Assembly (NCBI RefSeq): GCF_900497805.2 | Contig: NW_020954611.1 | Span: forward strand, 3,438,409 to 3,502,408 | Source: Vombatus ursinus | Lineage: Eukaryota > Chordata > Mammalia > Diprotodontia > Vombatidae | Direction: 5' to 3' | DNA: 64,000 nt | In this document: positions 46,206 to 57,374 of the stretch, piece after piece | Layout of the letters: each line of letters starts with the position of its first letter | Position numbering within the stretch: the stretch's first letter is position 1 | The notes under the pieces: model-generated | Told to the model about the DNA's origin: nothing | Seen by the model: the letters and a program-made list of their open reading frames with translations, nothing else | Databases searched by the model: none | Program-made: the position numbers and the translations under genes

Positions 46206-46447
46206 ATAGTGACACAATTTCAGAAGGTGGGAAAGTAGGGAGAGAATGGGACACTAATGGGGGAAAATCTTTGGGCAGGTGATAGGATCAAGTGAGATTC
46301 CTTGGACAGCCAAGATACAGCATAAATTCACTGGATCCCTAAGAGTAATAAGGTAAAGAGGGTAAGAAAAAGGAGATATGGGAACAGCAGGATCCCCCAA
46401 ATATAGGCAAGGTAAAACTAAAACATCCTTTGCTTGTGGCTCCTTAG

Positions 46448-46655
46448 GCGAGAAGAAAGTTATCACTATGATTATATTAAAATCTACAATGAGCTGTACC
46501 AGACATCCCCTAAAATTAAAAGTTTGTGGTGTTGATAGAGGTTCCTTTACCTCAACATCCAACTTCATGTCTGTTTACTTCATCAGCAGTAGTGATACCA
46601 CCAGAAGAGGATTCCAGGCTCAGTACTATTCCACACCTTCCAACAACTGGCACTT
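46448..46655 (+). pseudogene. DMBT1: DMBT1-like exon: CUB domain, second half
   Basis: Acceptor 'tttgcttgtggctccttag'. The first base completes the Gln codon begun in the previous exon. The exon reads '[20 protein letters not shown]', then changes frame at an A-run (46512-46521) and continues '[20 protein letters not shown]', '[20 protein letters not shown]', SNNWH. The human counterpart has NYDYIEVFDG, RVCDGARGSFTSSSNFMS and TRRGFRAEYYSSPSN. A cysteine is changed to Tyr (SYHYDY for GCNYDY). Donor CTT|GTAAGT follows. The phase at this end is off by one against the next exon, suggesting one more single-base change. Confidence 0.92.
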
Positions 46656-46659
46656 GTAA

Positions 46660-47325
46660 GTTTCCTCTCTAGCAAAGCGATTGGCTAGTTGGTGACCAGA
46701 TTAGACTCTTGCCTGTACCCCTTCCTGGTTTTAAGTGAAAGCTTACATTAATAATGTAATTAATAAATACATTAATAATGGAAGCTCCATTATTAATACA
46801 GTCAGGCCACTGAGACCACAGTTTTTCATAGTTGTAGAACCTCCTAGGGCTTGTGCTGTACTTGAATGTACTAACATTCAAGAATCCAGGATCACCTCCC
46901 CACCACTAGGAGGCATCATGGTAGTACTCCTGTGGAGGATGATACAATGAAACATGAAAGAAATTGCCAGGAGAAATAGAGCAAAATTCTTTTGGTACTT
47001 TATTATTCCTTGGGAGCATGTGAGAACACTTGAGAAGGTACATTCCCTCTCTTAGGCAGCTGAATTACATCTTAGACCTTATATGAATATTGGAAGTATC
47101 ACCCAGGTTCATTTTTATGGTTTATTGGTGACAATGCAGAGTGGAATTTTGGTGGAGGCTATCCATGACTGTCCTCCATGATAGTTAGGGGTAGGACCCA
47201 GACATGGCTGTTTCCCTCCTACCCTATTAAAAACCTTAGTGTGGCATTATTCACAGTAGGATCCAATTTGATATGACATTCCTCCATACTGAATCACAAG
47301 ATTCCAGAGTAGACTCCAGAAAGTA
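46660..47325. other. Intron sequence, unassigned
   Basis: TTAATAA-rich near 46740-46800. No repeat family or coding region recognised. Confidence 0.5.
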
Positions 47326-47329
47326 ATAT

Positions 47330-47470
47330 AGGATGATAGAGCTATTGTTGGAAGAGACCTTAGAGGCCATATAATCCCCTTGTTTTACAGATTAAGAAAC
47401 TGAGGTCCAAGGAAATGAAATTCTTGTCCAACATTAACAGAAATAGTAGGTCAAAATGAAGACCTAAGAT
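47330..47470 (-). mobile_element. MIR3-like SINE
   Basis: 'gttggaagagaccttagagg', 'ttttacagattaagaaactg'. Confidence 0.75.
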
Positions 47471-47616
47471 AATTTATTTTCTAGGGAATAATCCTTTATG
47501 ATTATAAATTATTTTGATTCCCTGAAAGCATTTAGTAATGGCAAAGGAAATTGACAATGAAATTTGATTATATTTAATTTCTTGCCTTGATTTTCCCATC
47601 TAGGAACTGAATTATT

Positions 47617-48249
47617 TTATTTTTTATTTAATTTTTTTTATTAATTTGCTTTGATTTATCAACAATCACTTCCATATGCTTTTGAGTTTAAAATTTTTCT
47701 CCCCCTTCCTCCTCACCACCCTTCCCAAGATGGCGCACAATCTAATATTGGCTATACATATACATTCCTATTAAACATATTTTCACATTAGTCGTGTTTT
47801 AAGGAAGAACCACAAGAAAGAGGAAATGAAACAAAACAGAAGAAAAAAAGAGTAAATAGTATCCTTCAGTCTGCATTCAAACTCCATAGTTCTTTCTTTG
47901 GATGTGGATAGCATTTTCCATCATGAGACTTTTGGAAATGTCTTAGATCCTAGCATTGCTGAGAAAGGCTAAGTCTATCAAAGTTAGTCATCACACAACA
48001 TAGCTGTTACTGTGTACAATGTTCTTCTGGTTCTGCTCACTTCATTCAGCATCAGTCCATATAAGTCTTTCTAGGTTTTTCTGAAGTCCACCTGCTCATC
48101 ATTTCTTATAGCACAGTAGTATTCCACCACATTCATATACCACAATTTGTTCAGCCATTCCCCAATTGATGGTCATTCCCTCAATTTCCGATTCTTTGCC
48201 ACCATAGAAAGAGCTGCTATAAATATGTTTGTACATGTGGGTCCTTTTG
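47617..48249 (-). mobile_element. L1 3' UTR, 5'-truncated antisense insertion with duplication
   Basis: 633 bases of L1 tail: 'aacaatcacttccatatgct' near the 3' end, 'ttcattcagcatcagtccat', 'ttgttcagccattccccaat', 'gagctgctataaatatgttt'. The duplication is 'ggaactgaattatt' (47603-47616) and 'ggaactgatttatt' (48250-48263), one mismatch in 14. Confidence 0.92.
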
Positions 48250-48687
48250 GGAACTGATTTATTGATGTCATATGCCTACACTAGATATGATGAACACTTT
48301 ATTAATTAAATCCTAAAAAAAAAAGAATGTCATGACTTTAGGTGTTGTGTGAATTGTAAATTTGAACCATGAATTTTAAATTTGAACAGGTTCCTATGTC
48401 AGTGTTATGTAGGTACACTAGGGGTCACTGTGGTGCAGTGTTGTATTCTGAATTTCTCTTGTCATTTTGCTACTTCAGAGGTTCCAGTGGGCTGTATTTT
48501 ATTTTTAAAATAGGGTTTGGCTCATTACAGTTTTGCAGCAACCTACTTGTGCCATGCTGGCTAATAATAAATACTTCCTGCAACAAAACTCTTAAAACAG
48601 ATGTTGACTCATTATTTTTATTTTTTGAGAATAACTTCAGTATATCACCACAGATACTCAAAATAGGCATTTTTTATTCTCCATCAG

Positions 48688-48860
48688 CTCTAGTATGCTC
48701 ACCAGAATGAATGATAGCCACTTTCAGTAAAAGCTATCTCCAGTCAATGGGCTATACTTCATGGAATTTTGTCTTGTATAACTCATCCTGCTTGGCCATG
48801 GAAAACTCAAGCTATATCAAAGTTAAGATACCACACAATAGCTGTGGACTGATAAAAATG
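48688..48860 (+). pseudogene. DMBT1: DMBT1-like exon: start of ZP domain
   Basis: Acceptor 'cattttttattctccatcag', then ALVCSPE, a stop (TGA at 48708-48710), and in the same frame 'MIATFSKSYLQSMGYTSWNF', followed by 'ENSSYIKVKIPHNSCGLIKM'. DMBT1 reads [26 protein letters not shown]...IPYSGCGTFKQ at this place, so the stop replaces one residue and nothing else shifts. ZP-type cysteines (LVCSP, SSCLA, NSCG) are kept. The exon is taken to end after ATG at 48860; that donor (GTGTAT) is weak and may be degraded. Confidence 0.9.
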
Positions 48861-48954
48861 GTGTATCTTGGATTCATCCTAAGCAATGCATTTTTAAAAA
48901 TAAAATTTTGACTAGAAACTAGAAAAATTAGGGCATAATATTGTTATTTCACTC

Positions 48955-49310
48955 ATATGGGACATTAGAATTGATAAGACGCTTTCATATCCTTTTTTCT
49001 CATTTCATCTATACAATATCTCTGTGCTATAGGTACTGTAAGCATTATTATATCAGCCCTCCCTCCCTCCAATCAAACTGCAAGTCATGTCATCATCTTC
49101 CTGATGTCATGGTCCTCTTTGAGAATGAAGGACAAACTGCACAATAACCGGAGAAATTGAGGCTCAAAGAGGTTTGTAGGATCATTGATCTAGAACTGAA
49201 AGGGTCATCAGAGGTCATCTAGTCTACTCCCCCTCATTTTACAAATAAGGAAACTGAGGTCCAGCAATGTTAGGTTTTGCTCAGGGATGCTTCAGGTCTT
49301 CTACTTTTCC
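48955..49310 (-). mobile_element. MIR copies with a short RTE-tailed SINE fragment inside
   Basis: Antisense MIR text at about 48955-49045 and MIR3 text at 49170-49300 ('ggtcatctagtctactcccc'). Between them, 49060-49145 contains 'catgtcatcatcttcctgat' and 'gagaatgaaggacaaactgc', the end of an RTE-type SINE or LINE. Confidence 0.65.
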
Positions 49311-49582
49311 TCCCATACTGATTTTTTTTTAAAATTAAGATTAAAGTGGTAGAGAATGAGAAGGAATCTGATTAACACTAGTAATCTATATTTGAAGTGG
49401 TCTGTTCCTACCTGCTTGTGTCTCTGCTTCTCATCATTCTTGGACCGTGGTTCTTACATTTTCTTTTTCTCTTATTAATCCATCCTTTACTGTCAGTTTT
49501 CTGAGTTTGTTTTGCTTATGGCTATTCCCCAAAGCAGAATTGAAGTAGTAAAAAAACAAACAAACCAAAAAACTGCCAGGTG

Positions 49583-49745
49583 TGCAAATTTAGAAAATCC
49601 ACCCAAATGTTCACATGGACGACTTGTGTCTAACCTATGGTGGAGCATTCCAAGCTCATGTTAGTCTGATCCGCCACAGTTGGACACACTGCGACTTCGC
49701 TTTAGCATCTTGATCCTGTTTGAGAACAAATGACAACCAGCTCTC
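49583..49745 (+). mobile_element. RTE/LINE-type fragment with decayed zinc-finger-like C-terminus
   Basis: The frame at about 49617-49689 reads 'DDLCLTYGGAFQAHVSLIRH' then SWTHC, resembling the C2H2-type ending (C..CGRxFRARIGLxxHxRTH) found at the end of some vertebrate non-LTR elements. The second Cys is Tyr. The following 'gtttgagaacaaatgacaac' is the usual 3' end text. Confidence 0.5.
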
Positions 49746-49760
49746 ACTTTTATGTTCCCT

Positions 49761-50015
49761 TTTGGCAGCTTGGTGGCTCAGTGGACAGAGCACCAGGCGT
49801 ACAGAAATACTCATTTCCCTGAGTTCAAATCCAGTCTCAGACATTTACTAGCTGTGTGACAGTGGGCAAGTCACTTAACCCTGTTTGCCTCAGTTTCTTC
49901 ATCTGTAAAATGAGCTGGAGAAGGAAATGGCAAATCATTCCAGTGTCTTTACCAAGAAACTGCCCCCCAAATAGAGTCATGAAGAGTCAGACATGGGCTG
50001 AACAATAGCTCCCCA
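49761..50015 (+). mobile_element. tRNA-headed SINE with RTE-type tail
   Basis: 'ttggtggctcagtggacaga', 'ctgagttcaaatccagtctc', 'gctggagaaggaaatggcaa', 'gtcatgaagagtcagacatg'. Confidence 0.92.
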
Positions 50016-50029
50016 TTTTCCTTTACTGT

Positions 50030-50101
50030 TTCCCTGATGAGTTTAATGTAAACTCTTCTTCTGTGTTTTTTTTCCTCTCTCTCTGTCTGTCTCTCTCTGT
50101 T

Positions 50102-50156
<55 letters not shown>

Positions 50157-51230
50157 CTTAACTCTACTTTATCTGGTTCAGATTCTATTAAGTTCATTGG
50201 ATTGCTGCTTTCTCATCTTTTCCTCTATGTTTGTTTGTTCTTATTCTCAGGGACCCCACTTATGTGAAACAGTAACTTCCTCCACCTTTTTGCATATTTC
50301 TTCCTTGCAGTATTATTCCTCCCCTACCCCCTTTTTTCTTTCCTTTCTAAAAACCAATAAGCAGCACAAAACTCCTTCCAGGTCCCATGTTTATCTCACT
50401 TAACCCCTCCATGAAACTCCATAAGAGTGGCATTATAAAGGGACATATTAGAATGTAAACACTTCATCATTGTTTAGCTCCTTTCAATTATTCAAGTAGG
50501 TTTACCTTTCTAGGTTTCTTTAATAACAGTCCTTACATTTCAAAATATATGTGCATCCCTGATAGTTTCATCAGGAATGCTTGAAAATTTTCCAATCTAT
50601 TTAACGTCTATGTTGGTCCCATGGGCAGGTAGGTGGTACAGTGGAGAGAGTGCTGGACCTGGTGTCAGGAAGACTCATCTCCCTGAGTTGAAATCTGGCC
50701 TCAGACACATACTAGCTGTGTGACCTTGGGTCAGCCACTTACCCCTGTTTGCCTCAGTTCCTCATCTGTAAAATGAGCTGGAAAGAAATGGCAAACCACT
50801 CCAATATCTTTGCCAAGAAAACCCCAAATGGAGTCATGAAGAGTTGAACATGACTGAACAATAACACAACAACAACAACAATAACAACAATTGTCCCCAT
50901 AAGATTTGCAAGCCTTTTTCTTTCACCTTTCCGAATATCATATTCAAGTATTTACTTCGATTTCTACAAGTTGCTAAATCTTGGCTGATTCTAATTTTGG
51001 TTCTTTGTTCCTTGAATTTTTTCATTTGTGCTTGCTTTGAAAGTTCTGGATTTTGGCTATGAGCTTGCTGGGTGTTTTTAATTTTTTTCAGGATGTGACA
51101 CGTGGGTTCTTTTTCTTTTTCCTTCTGGTTTTGATAGATTTGAGCATTTTAAAGTAATTTTTTGAAATATAATGTTCAGGCCTGACTTTTTAAAGTCTTT
51201 TTTTAAGAGACTGGTTATCTTTTTTAATAT
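50030..51230 (-). mobile_element. L1 LINE ORF1 region, antisense, split by a SINE
   Basis: C/T-rich inter-ORF text (50030-50620) with a (TC)n tract at 50073-50152. After the SINE comes antisense ORF1 text: 'ggatgtgacacgtgggttct' and 'ttgaaatataatgttcaggc' correspond to the conserved ORF1 RNA-binding part also seen at 3830 and 60780. Frames broken. Confidence 0.7.
50622..50890 (+). mobile_element. tRNA-headed SINE with RTE-type tail
   Basis: 'gggcaggtaggtggtacagt', 'tagctgtgtgaccttgggtc', 'ccaagaaaaccccaaatgga', ending in an (ACA)n tail. It lies inside the antisense L1 ORF1 piece. Confidence 0.93.
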
Positions 51231-51235
51231 TAGTA

Positions 51236-52115
51236 AGTACTTATTTTCTTTCCTTTCTAACTTCCTCACTTCACTGGGGAAAAAACCAAAATACTTAGAA
51301 CAAATGTGCATAGTCAAGCAAAAAAAATCCTCACGTTGGTCATATCTAGCAATACATGTCTCCACATATATGTCTCATTGTCTTTTTTGAGTCCATCTCT
51401 TCTTTGTCAGAAGGTGGGCAGGATTCTTCATCATCAGTCCATCGCAAGCGTGGAAAATCATTGTATTGATCTGATTTCTTAAGTCTTTCAAAGTTCATTG
51501 TAAGTACGACATTGCCGCTATTATATAAAATTTTCTCTTGGTTCTTACTCCCTTCACTCAGCATCAGTTCACGTAGATATTCCCAGGCTTCTCTGAAACT
51601 GTCTCTCTTAAAATTTCTTATGGTATAATAATATTATGACATAACAATTATGTCATAACATAATTTATTCAGCAGTTCCCTAATTGATGGCTACTACTCC
51701 GTTAATTTCCAGTTCTTTATTATCGCAAAAAGAGCTACTATAAATATGTTTGTACATATAAGCCCCTTACCTCTTTATTTACTTTTTTTGGGTGTATATA
51801 TAAGTCTAGTAGCCATATTAGTGGGTCAAAAGGATATGCAGTCTAGAAATTTTGGAATATAGCTTTAAATTGCTTTCCAAAATGAATGGACCAATTAAAA
51901 ACTGTGCTGACATTGCCTTAGTCTGCCTGTTTTTCTGCAAGCCCTCCAACATTTGTGTGATTTTTTTGGTCAACTTTGACAATCTGATAGGTATGAGGTA
52001 GGACTTTACAGTCATTTTAATTTTCATTTCTCTAATTATTAGTGATTTGGAGCATTTTTTCATATGACTATTGATAGATTCTTCCATTGAATCCTACCTG
52101 TTCATATCCTTTGTC
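51236..52115 (-). mobile_element. L1 3' UTR, antisense
   Basis: 'caaatgtgcatagtcaagca', 'ccttcactcagcatcagttc', 'cagcagttccctaattgatg', 'gtcaactttgacaatctgat'. Confidence 0.85.
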
Positions 52116-52139
52116 TTTTTATCATTTTGGGAGAATCAG

Positions 52140-53580
52140 ATTTTTTTTATAACAAATACTGTTTATTTTCATTTTTTGGCAATTTTTTTTCATTTTTTAA
52201 AATGTTAAGTTCCAAATTCTGTCTTTCACTTCTCCCCTTCCACTTCCTTGAGAAGGCAAGAAATTTGATATAGATTATACATGTACAGCCATGCAAAACA
52301 TTTCCACATTAGACAAAAACTCTAGTAATAATAAAGAAAGTAAAAAAGTATGCTTCAGTTTGCATTCAGACTCCCATCAGTTCTTTCTCTGGAGGTGAAT
52401 AGCATTTTTCATCATAAGTCCTTCTGAATTGTCTTGGATCATTGTATTGCTGAGAATAGCTAAGTCATTCACAGTTGATCATAGTACAATATTGCTGTTA
52501 CTATGTACAATGTTCTCCTGGTTCTACTCACTTCACTTTGTATCAGTTCATGTAAGTCTAACCAGGTTTTTCTAAAGTTTGTTTGCTTGTCATTTCTTAG
52601 AGCACAATAGTTTTTCATCACAGTCATATACCACAAATTGTTCAGCCGTTCACAATTGCTGGGCATCATCTCAATTTCAAAATTTTTGCCACCACAAAAA
52701 AGACTGGTTATAAATATTTTTGTAATGTAGTCTTTCCCCCTTTTCTTTGATCTGTTTCGCATACAAACCTAGTAATGATATTGCTGGATCAAAAGGTATT
52801 TACAGTTTTATAGCCCTTTAGGCATAGTTCCAAATTGCCCTCCAGAATCAGCTCATAATTCTGCCAACAGTGCATTAGTGTTCCTATTTTTCCAAATCCC
52901 CCCCAACATTTGTAATTTTCCTTTTCTGTCGTATTAGTCAATCTTATAGATGTGGGTTGGTACCTCAGAGTTGTTTTAATTTACATTTCTCTAATTGATA
53001 GTGATTTGGAGCATTTTTTTTCATATAACTATAGATAAGTTTGATTTCTTCTTCTGAAAACTGCCTGTTTATATCTTTCAACTATCAATTGGGGAATTAT
53101 TAATATTTTTATAAATTTGACTCAGTTCTCTGTTTGAAAAATAAGGCATTTATCAGGGAAATTTGCTGCAAACTGCCCTCCCAGTTACCCACTCTTTTCT
53201 TAATTTTTGCTACATTAGTTTTCCTCATGCAAACCCTTTTTAACTTGATGTAATCAAATAGACCCTGTAGTGCTCTCTGTCTTTTACTTGGTTATAAATA
53301 CTTCCCTTAACCATAAATCTGACAACTAAAATATTCCATGATCCTGTAATCTGCTTATGATATCACTCTTCATGTCTACATCATGTACTCATTTTAACCT
53401 TATCTTGGTTTATGGTGTGAAATGTTGGTCTATACCTCATTTGTGCCAAACTGCTTTTCAGTTTTCTCAGCAATTTTTGTCATATAGTGGCTTCTTGTCC
53501 CTAAATCTTGGATCTTTGCATTTGTCAAACACTAGATTACTATGGTCATTTACTACAATGAATTGTGTACTGTGACTCTA
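52140..53580 (-). mobile_element. L1 3' UTR and ORF2 C-terminal part, antisense
   Basis: 3' UTR from 'ttgagaaggcaagaaatttg' (52250) to 'ttgccaacagtgcatt'-like text (52860), then the ORF2 end near 53050-53570 ('cttgatgtaatcaaatagac' and others). 5'-truncated. Together with its neighbours it fills 3.5 kb of the intron where the middle ZP exons should lie. Confidence 0.87.
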
Positions 53581-53584
53581 TTAT

Positions 53585-54290
53585 GAAGAGGGGTCATCAC
53601 ATTCCTCCTCCCTTATACTTAAAATATATAATTTGCCTTTATATGTATAGACACAGAGTATTTCTGTCCCCTTGTCAGTTGGGCAGGCATAGACTTCCTC
53701 TATCATTTCTGTTTACTTCTGGAATAGCCTTACTGAAGGCAACTCACAAATGGTCATCCCTAGGAAGGGAAGGAAAGTGGATTGTCTAGAGGTGAAGAGG
53801 TTGGAGGTGGTGATTAAATTGCTTTAACCATGGAAGAGAAGTTTTCTCTTTAGAGGGAAATGTTTTGAAGAATACAAAGAACCCAGAGGCAAGCTGTAGC
53901 ATGCCTCTACATTAATATGTAGCTTCCAGAATTACTAATTTCTGAGCTATAAGAAAACAACAAGAATATCTAGTCAAGCCATCTTTTAACAGATGAGATT
54001 GCTAGAGCCTGGAGAAGGAAAATGATTTGCTTAATATCACACATCTAGTTAGCAGAACACTTGGCACTAGAAAGCAGATCTCCTGATTCCTAGTCCAGTG
54101 GTCTAATAAATGGTGAGAGGTACTTTATAGAATCGTGGTTGCTTTCTAGGAAGACTGTGTTCAAGACATAGGAATTGGAGAAGCCTGGCAAGTCACTTAA
54201 CCTGTCAGTTTCCATACCTGATAAGTAGGAGTGGGGTTAAGGTCCAGTCCAGCTCTAAATTTACTTTATAGACAGTTTCTGTACTACAGT
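53585..54290. other. Intron sequence with MIR scraps
   Basis: 53585-53950 unassigned. MIR3-like antisense at about 53955-54115 and a MIR fragment at about 54150-54285. I searched here for the missing ZP exons and found no match. Confidence 0.5.
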
Positions 54291-54296
54291 ATACAT

Positions 54297-54535
54297 AAGA
54301 AGTTCTTAAGCTTTTTTTATGTATGTGTTATGGATCCTTGTGGCAGTCTGACGAAGCCCATGGATACTTTCTAAGAATAAATGTAAAAAATAAAAGACAT
54401 AGAATTACAAAGAAATTTAGCTATTTAAAATAAGGTTGTAATTTTTCCTATTCAAGTTCACAGATCCTGAAGTCTATCCATAGATCCTTTAAGGGTCTGT
54501 GAATCCTGACTTAAGAAGTCCTGGAATAGATAAAG
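54297..54535 (+). mobile_element. Old hAT-type nonautonomous element
   Basis: Degenerate inverted ends 'gaagttcttaagc' and 'gacttaagaagtcctgg'. The interior 'ccttgtggcagtctgacgaa' and 'gcccatggatactttctaag' recall a widespread mammalian repeat with CAGGGGTTCTTAACC-type ends. A fragment of the same family is at 24090-24155. Confidence 0.6.
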
Positions 54536-54619
54536 AATGTACAGGAGATTAGATTGCATGCATAATGCTTGCAGATCAGCCTACTAAAAGTGTCTTTTAT
54601 GCCTAAAATATCCCTGAAT

Positions 54620-54935
54620 TTAGAGCCAGTGTAGTATGGTAGTATTAAGACTAAATATAAAGTCAGAAATTCTGGGTTAAGGGTTAGCTATGCTATTTGC
54701 TTGTTGTGTGGCCTTGAACAAATCTTTTAACCTCTCTGAGGGGCTGTTGTGAGAAAAACACTCTATAAACCTTGACACACTATATAAATGTAAATTATTC
54801 TTACTTGAATGGAAGTTCCTGGAGAGTAGACATAATGTCTTATTTATCTTACACTTTCCCTCAGCTCTTATTATAGGCTATTGTATATAGAAGATGCTTA
54901 ACAAATATTGACTAATTGAATAAATGAATATTCCT
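54620..54935 (+). mobile_element. MIR followed by L2 3' end
   Basis: MIR: 'ttgttgtgtggccttgaaca' (54700). L2 end: 'gaagttcctggagagtagac' to 'tgcttaacaaatattgacta' (54812-54915). Confidence 0.7.
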
Positions 54936-55034
54936 GTGGAAAAATGTATTATGATTTCTAAATAACTGGCTTATATTTCTTTCACAGCTATGTGTTGATG
55001 CAAAAATATATGTGTTTATCTGTAACAGTTTAGA

Positions 55035-55180
55035 AATACGCAACATAGCATAGTAGATTCAAGACTCTTGGGTTCAAATCCCAGCTTTGCCACTTCACCA
55101 AGTCACTTAACCTCTCCAGGACTCTAGTTTCTCATCTATAAAACATTTGATAAGATTATCTCAAAGGAGCTTTTCAACAT
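55035..55180 (+). mobile_element. MIR-type SINE
   Basis: 'gggttcaaatcccagctttg', 'aagtcacttaacctctccag', 'ctagtttctcatctataaaa'. Confidence 0.85.
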
Positions 55181-55464
55181 TAAAACCCTGAGCTCCTCTG
55201 TTCCTTGATTTACAATTTAAGTCACTGTCGGCATTTTTGTATTTTCTGGAAATTTCTTTGACAAACAGGACCAACTGGCCATGTCTAATTCCCACTTTAC
55301 ACAAATTCATTTTGCCCTGAGGGCACAAGAAAGGCTGCATACTATGGTGGGAGAGGGTGTGATAAGATCCGGATTGCTCTGTTCTTCAACAAAAGGAAAA
55401 TATTTTATCTGGATGCTATGACCTTTTGGTGAAAGCTCACCAGCTGGTTTTTCTCTGCTTTCAG

Positions 55465-55739
55465 GTGTGTGAGAGATGATACCTATGCTATATATGACTC
55501 ACCTTTCCCACATCAGAGTTATTTTGGATTTAGATCCTTTGCCTTTCTAGAGAGATAGCCTTCTGTTTCCCTACGATGTAAAATGGTTATGTGCAGGGCC
55601 TTTGAGTATTCTTTAAGATGCTACAAATTTTGCACAGAGAGATCTAAGAGAGACACAAGTTCCAATGAGGGGAAAATGGATGTTGTTTTGGGACCTTTTC
55701 AACTTAAGAATCAAGAAACAAATGACAGAGGAAACCTGA
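55465..55739 (+). pseudogene. DMBT1: DMBT1-like exon: end of ZP domain with furin-type site
   Basis: Acceptor 'ctggtttttctctgctttcag'-type site ending at 55464. The exon starts with the last base of a split codon, then CVRDDTYAIYDSPFPHQ, 'SYFGFRSFAFLER', a stop (TAG, 55556-55558), and in frame PSVS, '[20 protein letters not shown]', '[20 protein letters not shown]', [20 protein letters not shown]1 reads CVRDDTYGPY..., [23 protein letters not shown] and RSKRDVGSY...VDVVLGPIQL. The RSKR cleavage motif (55640-55651) of ZP proteins is intact. The stop stands at the Phe of RFPSVYL. The best donor is CTGA|GTAATT at 55740. 91 codons, no frameshift. Confidence 0.92.
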
Positions 55740-55744
55740 GTAAT

Positions 55745-56210
55745 TCAATAACTTGGTGACCGTTGACTTCATTGGATAGATTGACCCATGCAGCTAATTA
55801 ATGTGGCTAGTTCAGTGAAATAATCAGTTGATTACCAGTCTGACAGCTCTAATGTTGTATTTGTTGAACTCTACTATTTCTCTTCAAACCAATTACTGTG
55901 TGGATATATGCCCTACATTTCCCTTTCAAAAATGTACCCAATGCCAAAAGACCTCTTAGGTCACAAGCTAAAGTGATCCTATTTCTAATTTAAAGCCAGA
56001 AACCTGAACAGAAATGGGAGCTCAACAAACATTTACTGACAGGCTACTAAGTCAGTACGTATGTTAGGCTTGGGGGTGGAGTGGGGAGGAGCTACAAAGG
56101 TTTATGATACTGTTGCTTTGGTTATGGGACATAGTTAGCTTACTATGTAGCCCAAGTGGTTAGCTTGATGTGAATGACACTAAATTTGGGGTCTCCTTGG
56201 ATTAGGATGG
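55745..56210. other. Intron sequence, unassigned
   Basis: A short antisense L2 end at about 56010-56070. Otherwise nothing recognised. Confidence 0.5.
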
Positions 56211-56214
56211 GTCT

Positions 56215-56490
56215 ATATGGTAGCAAGGTATACAGTGGATAGAGCAGTCAGCCTGGAGTCAGGAAGACCTGAATTGAAATTTGGCATCAGACATTTGCTA
56301 GTTGTATGACCTCAGGTAAGCATTTAACTTGTTTGCCTCAGTTTTACCAACCGCAATATAAGTATAGCAATAGCATCTATCTCTCAAGATTATTGTGAGG
56401 ATCAAATAAACTAATAGTTGTAAAATACATAGCATAGTCCCTGGCACATAGTAGGTACTATACAAAAGTTTTTTATTATTATTACTATGT
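56215..56490 (+). mobile_element. tRNA-headed MIR-related SINE
   Basis: 'acagtggatagagcagtcag', 'ctagttgtatgacctcaggt', 'cctggcacatagtaggtact', TTA-rich tail. Confidence 0.88.
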
Positions 56491-56584
56491 GTTGTCCCTT
56501 TTGTCCATTTACAATGCATTTTCTAGTCCCTGGTTAAAAAAGAACCCAGAAAGAAATGAAGAAAAAAACCCACAACTAATTCTA

Positions 56585-56790
56585 TGATATAGTTGAAAGA
56601 GCACAGAATTTGTATTCAGAAGACCTGGCTTTATATACTGGCCGTGTACTGTGTGCCAAGGTCATTCTCCTTTCTGATCTTGTTTCTTCATCTGTAAAAT
56701 GAGAACAACAGCACTAGTGCTATGTATCTCATGGGTTTGTGAACATGAAGTGAATGAATAAAAATAAAGTGGTCTGTGAACCATAAACAC
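56585..56790 (+). mobile_element. MIR-type SINE
   Basis: 'tg­tattcagaagacctgg'-type head text near 56612, then 'tttcttcatctgtaaaatga' and 'ctatgtatctcatgggtttg'. Confidence 0.7.
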
Positions 56791-56799
56791 GTACTTAAA

Positions 56800-57370
56800 T
56801 GTCAGCTATTTCTGTGACCTTACTTGGGAGAGGGAAAGAATGCCAACATAGCCTTCCCCTAGCTTCCTGGGACCCTCACAGTCAGGGCTGGAAGCAATTG
56901 GGCCAGTTCAAATGTGATATTTCTGCTGCATTGTCTTCATTTCCACTCTGGTGTTTAGTTAAATGCCATGCCTCTGGTGGTCTTCCCAGGAAATGCTTGG
57001 TGGGAAGAAAGAGGAGGATGTCTACCCACAGGCTTATGTCCCTCTTCCCTAACAACTGTAGGGTTCTTTGAGATCTCTAGTAGCTCTGCTTGTAGCTTGA
57101 AATGATGAGATCAGAGCACATATACATTTTGTGCTCTTGAGATATCCTTTTCTGAATCATTAAACATAGCACTTCCTAAGTGGAGCAAACATGTGCCAAG
57201 GTATGCCAAAAGGCAGTGGATTCTCTCAGATTCATTCCAGAGAATGCTTTTTTTCCTCCTGTGGTTCTTAGTAATAAATGTTTCCAGGGCAAAAGGAAGA
57301 ATCGAGATGATTCTGGAACATGTCAGTGGCTTTTAATTTTCAATAGCACCCAAGTAGTCCCACCATCTTT
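56800..57370. other. Intron sequence, no exon recognised
   Basis: Open frames at 56799-57071 and 57180-57374 have no family features. Confidence 0.45.
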
Positions 57371-57374
57371 CTAG

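Larger units (their letters stand above)
44125..46440. other. Intron between the CUB exons
   Basis: Holds antisense MIR (44925-45130), a SINE/MIR (45318-45536), MIR3 (45550-45700) and an L2 end (45985-46205). Bases 44200-44900 are unassigned. Frames near 45515-46009 have no family features. Confidence 0.6.

Noticed and set aside
49949-50197. 82-codon frame with an (ER)n run
   Set aside because: It is a translation of the (TC)n microsatellite on the minus strand.
54940-55030. Acceptor-like 'atatttctttcacag' followed by CVDAKIYVF, considered as a missing ZP exon
   Set aside because: Similarity to the YYVDLNQDLYVQ region is too weak and the frame ends quickly in a MIR.
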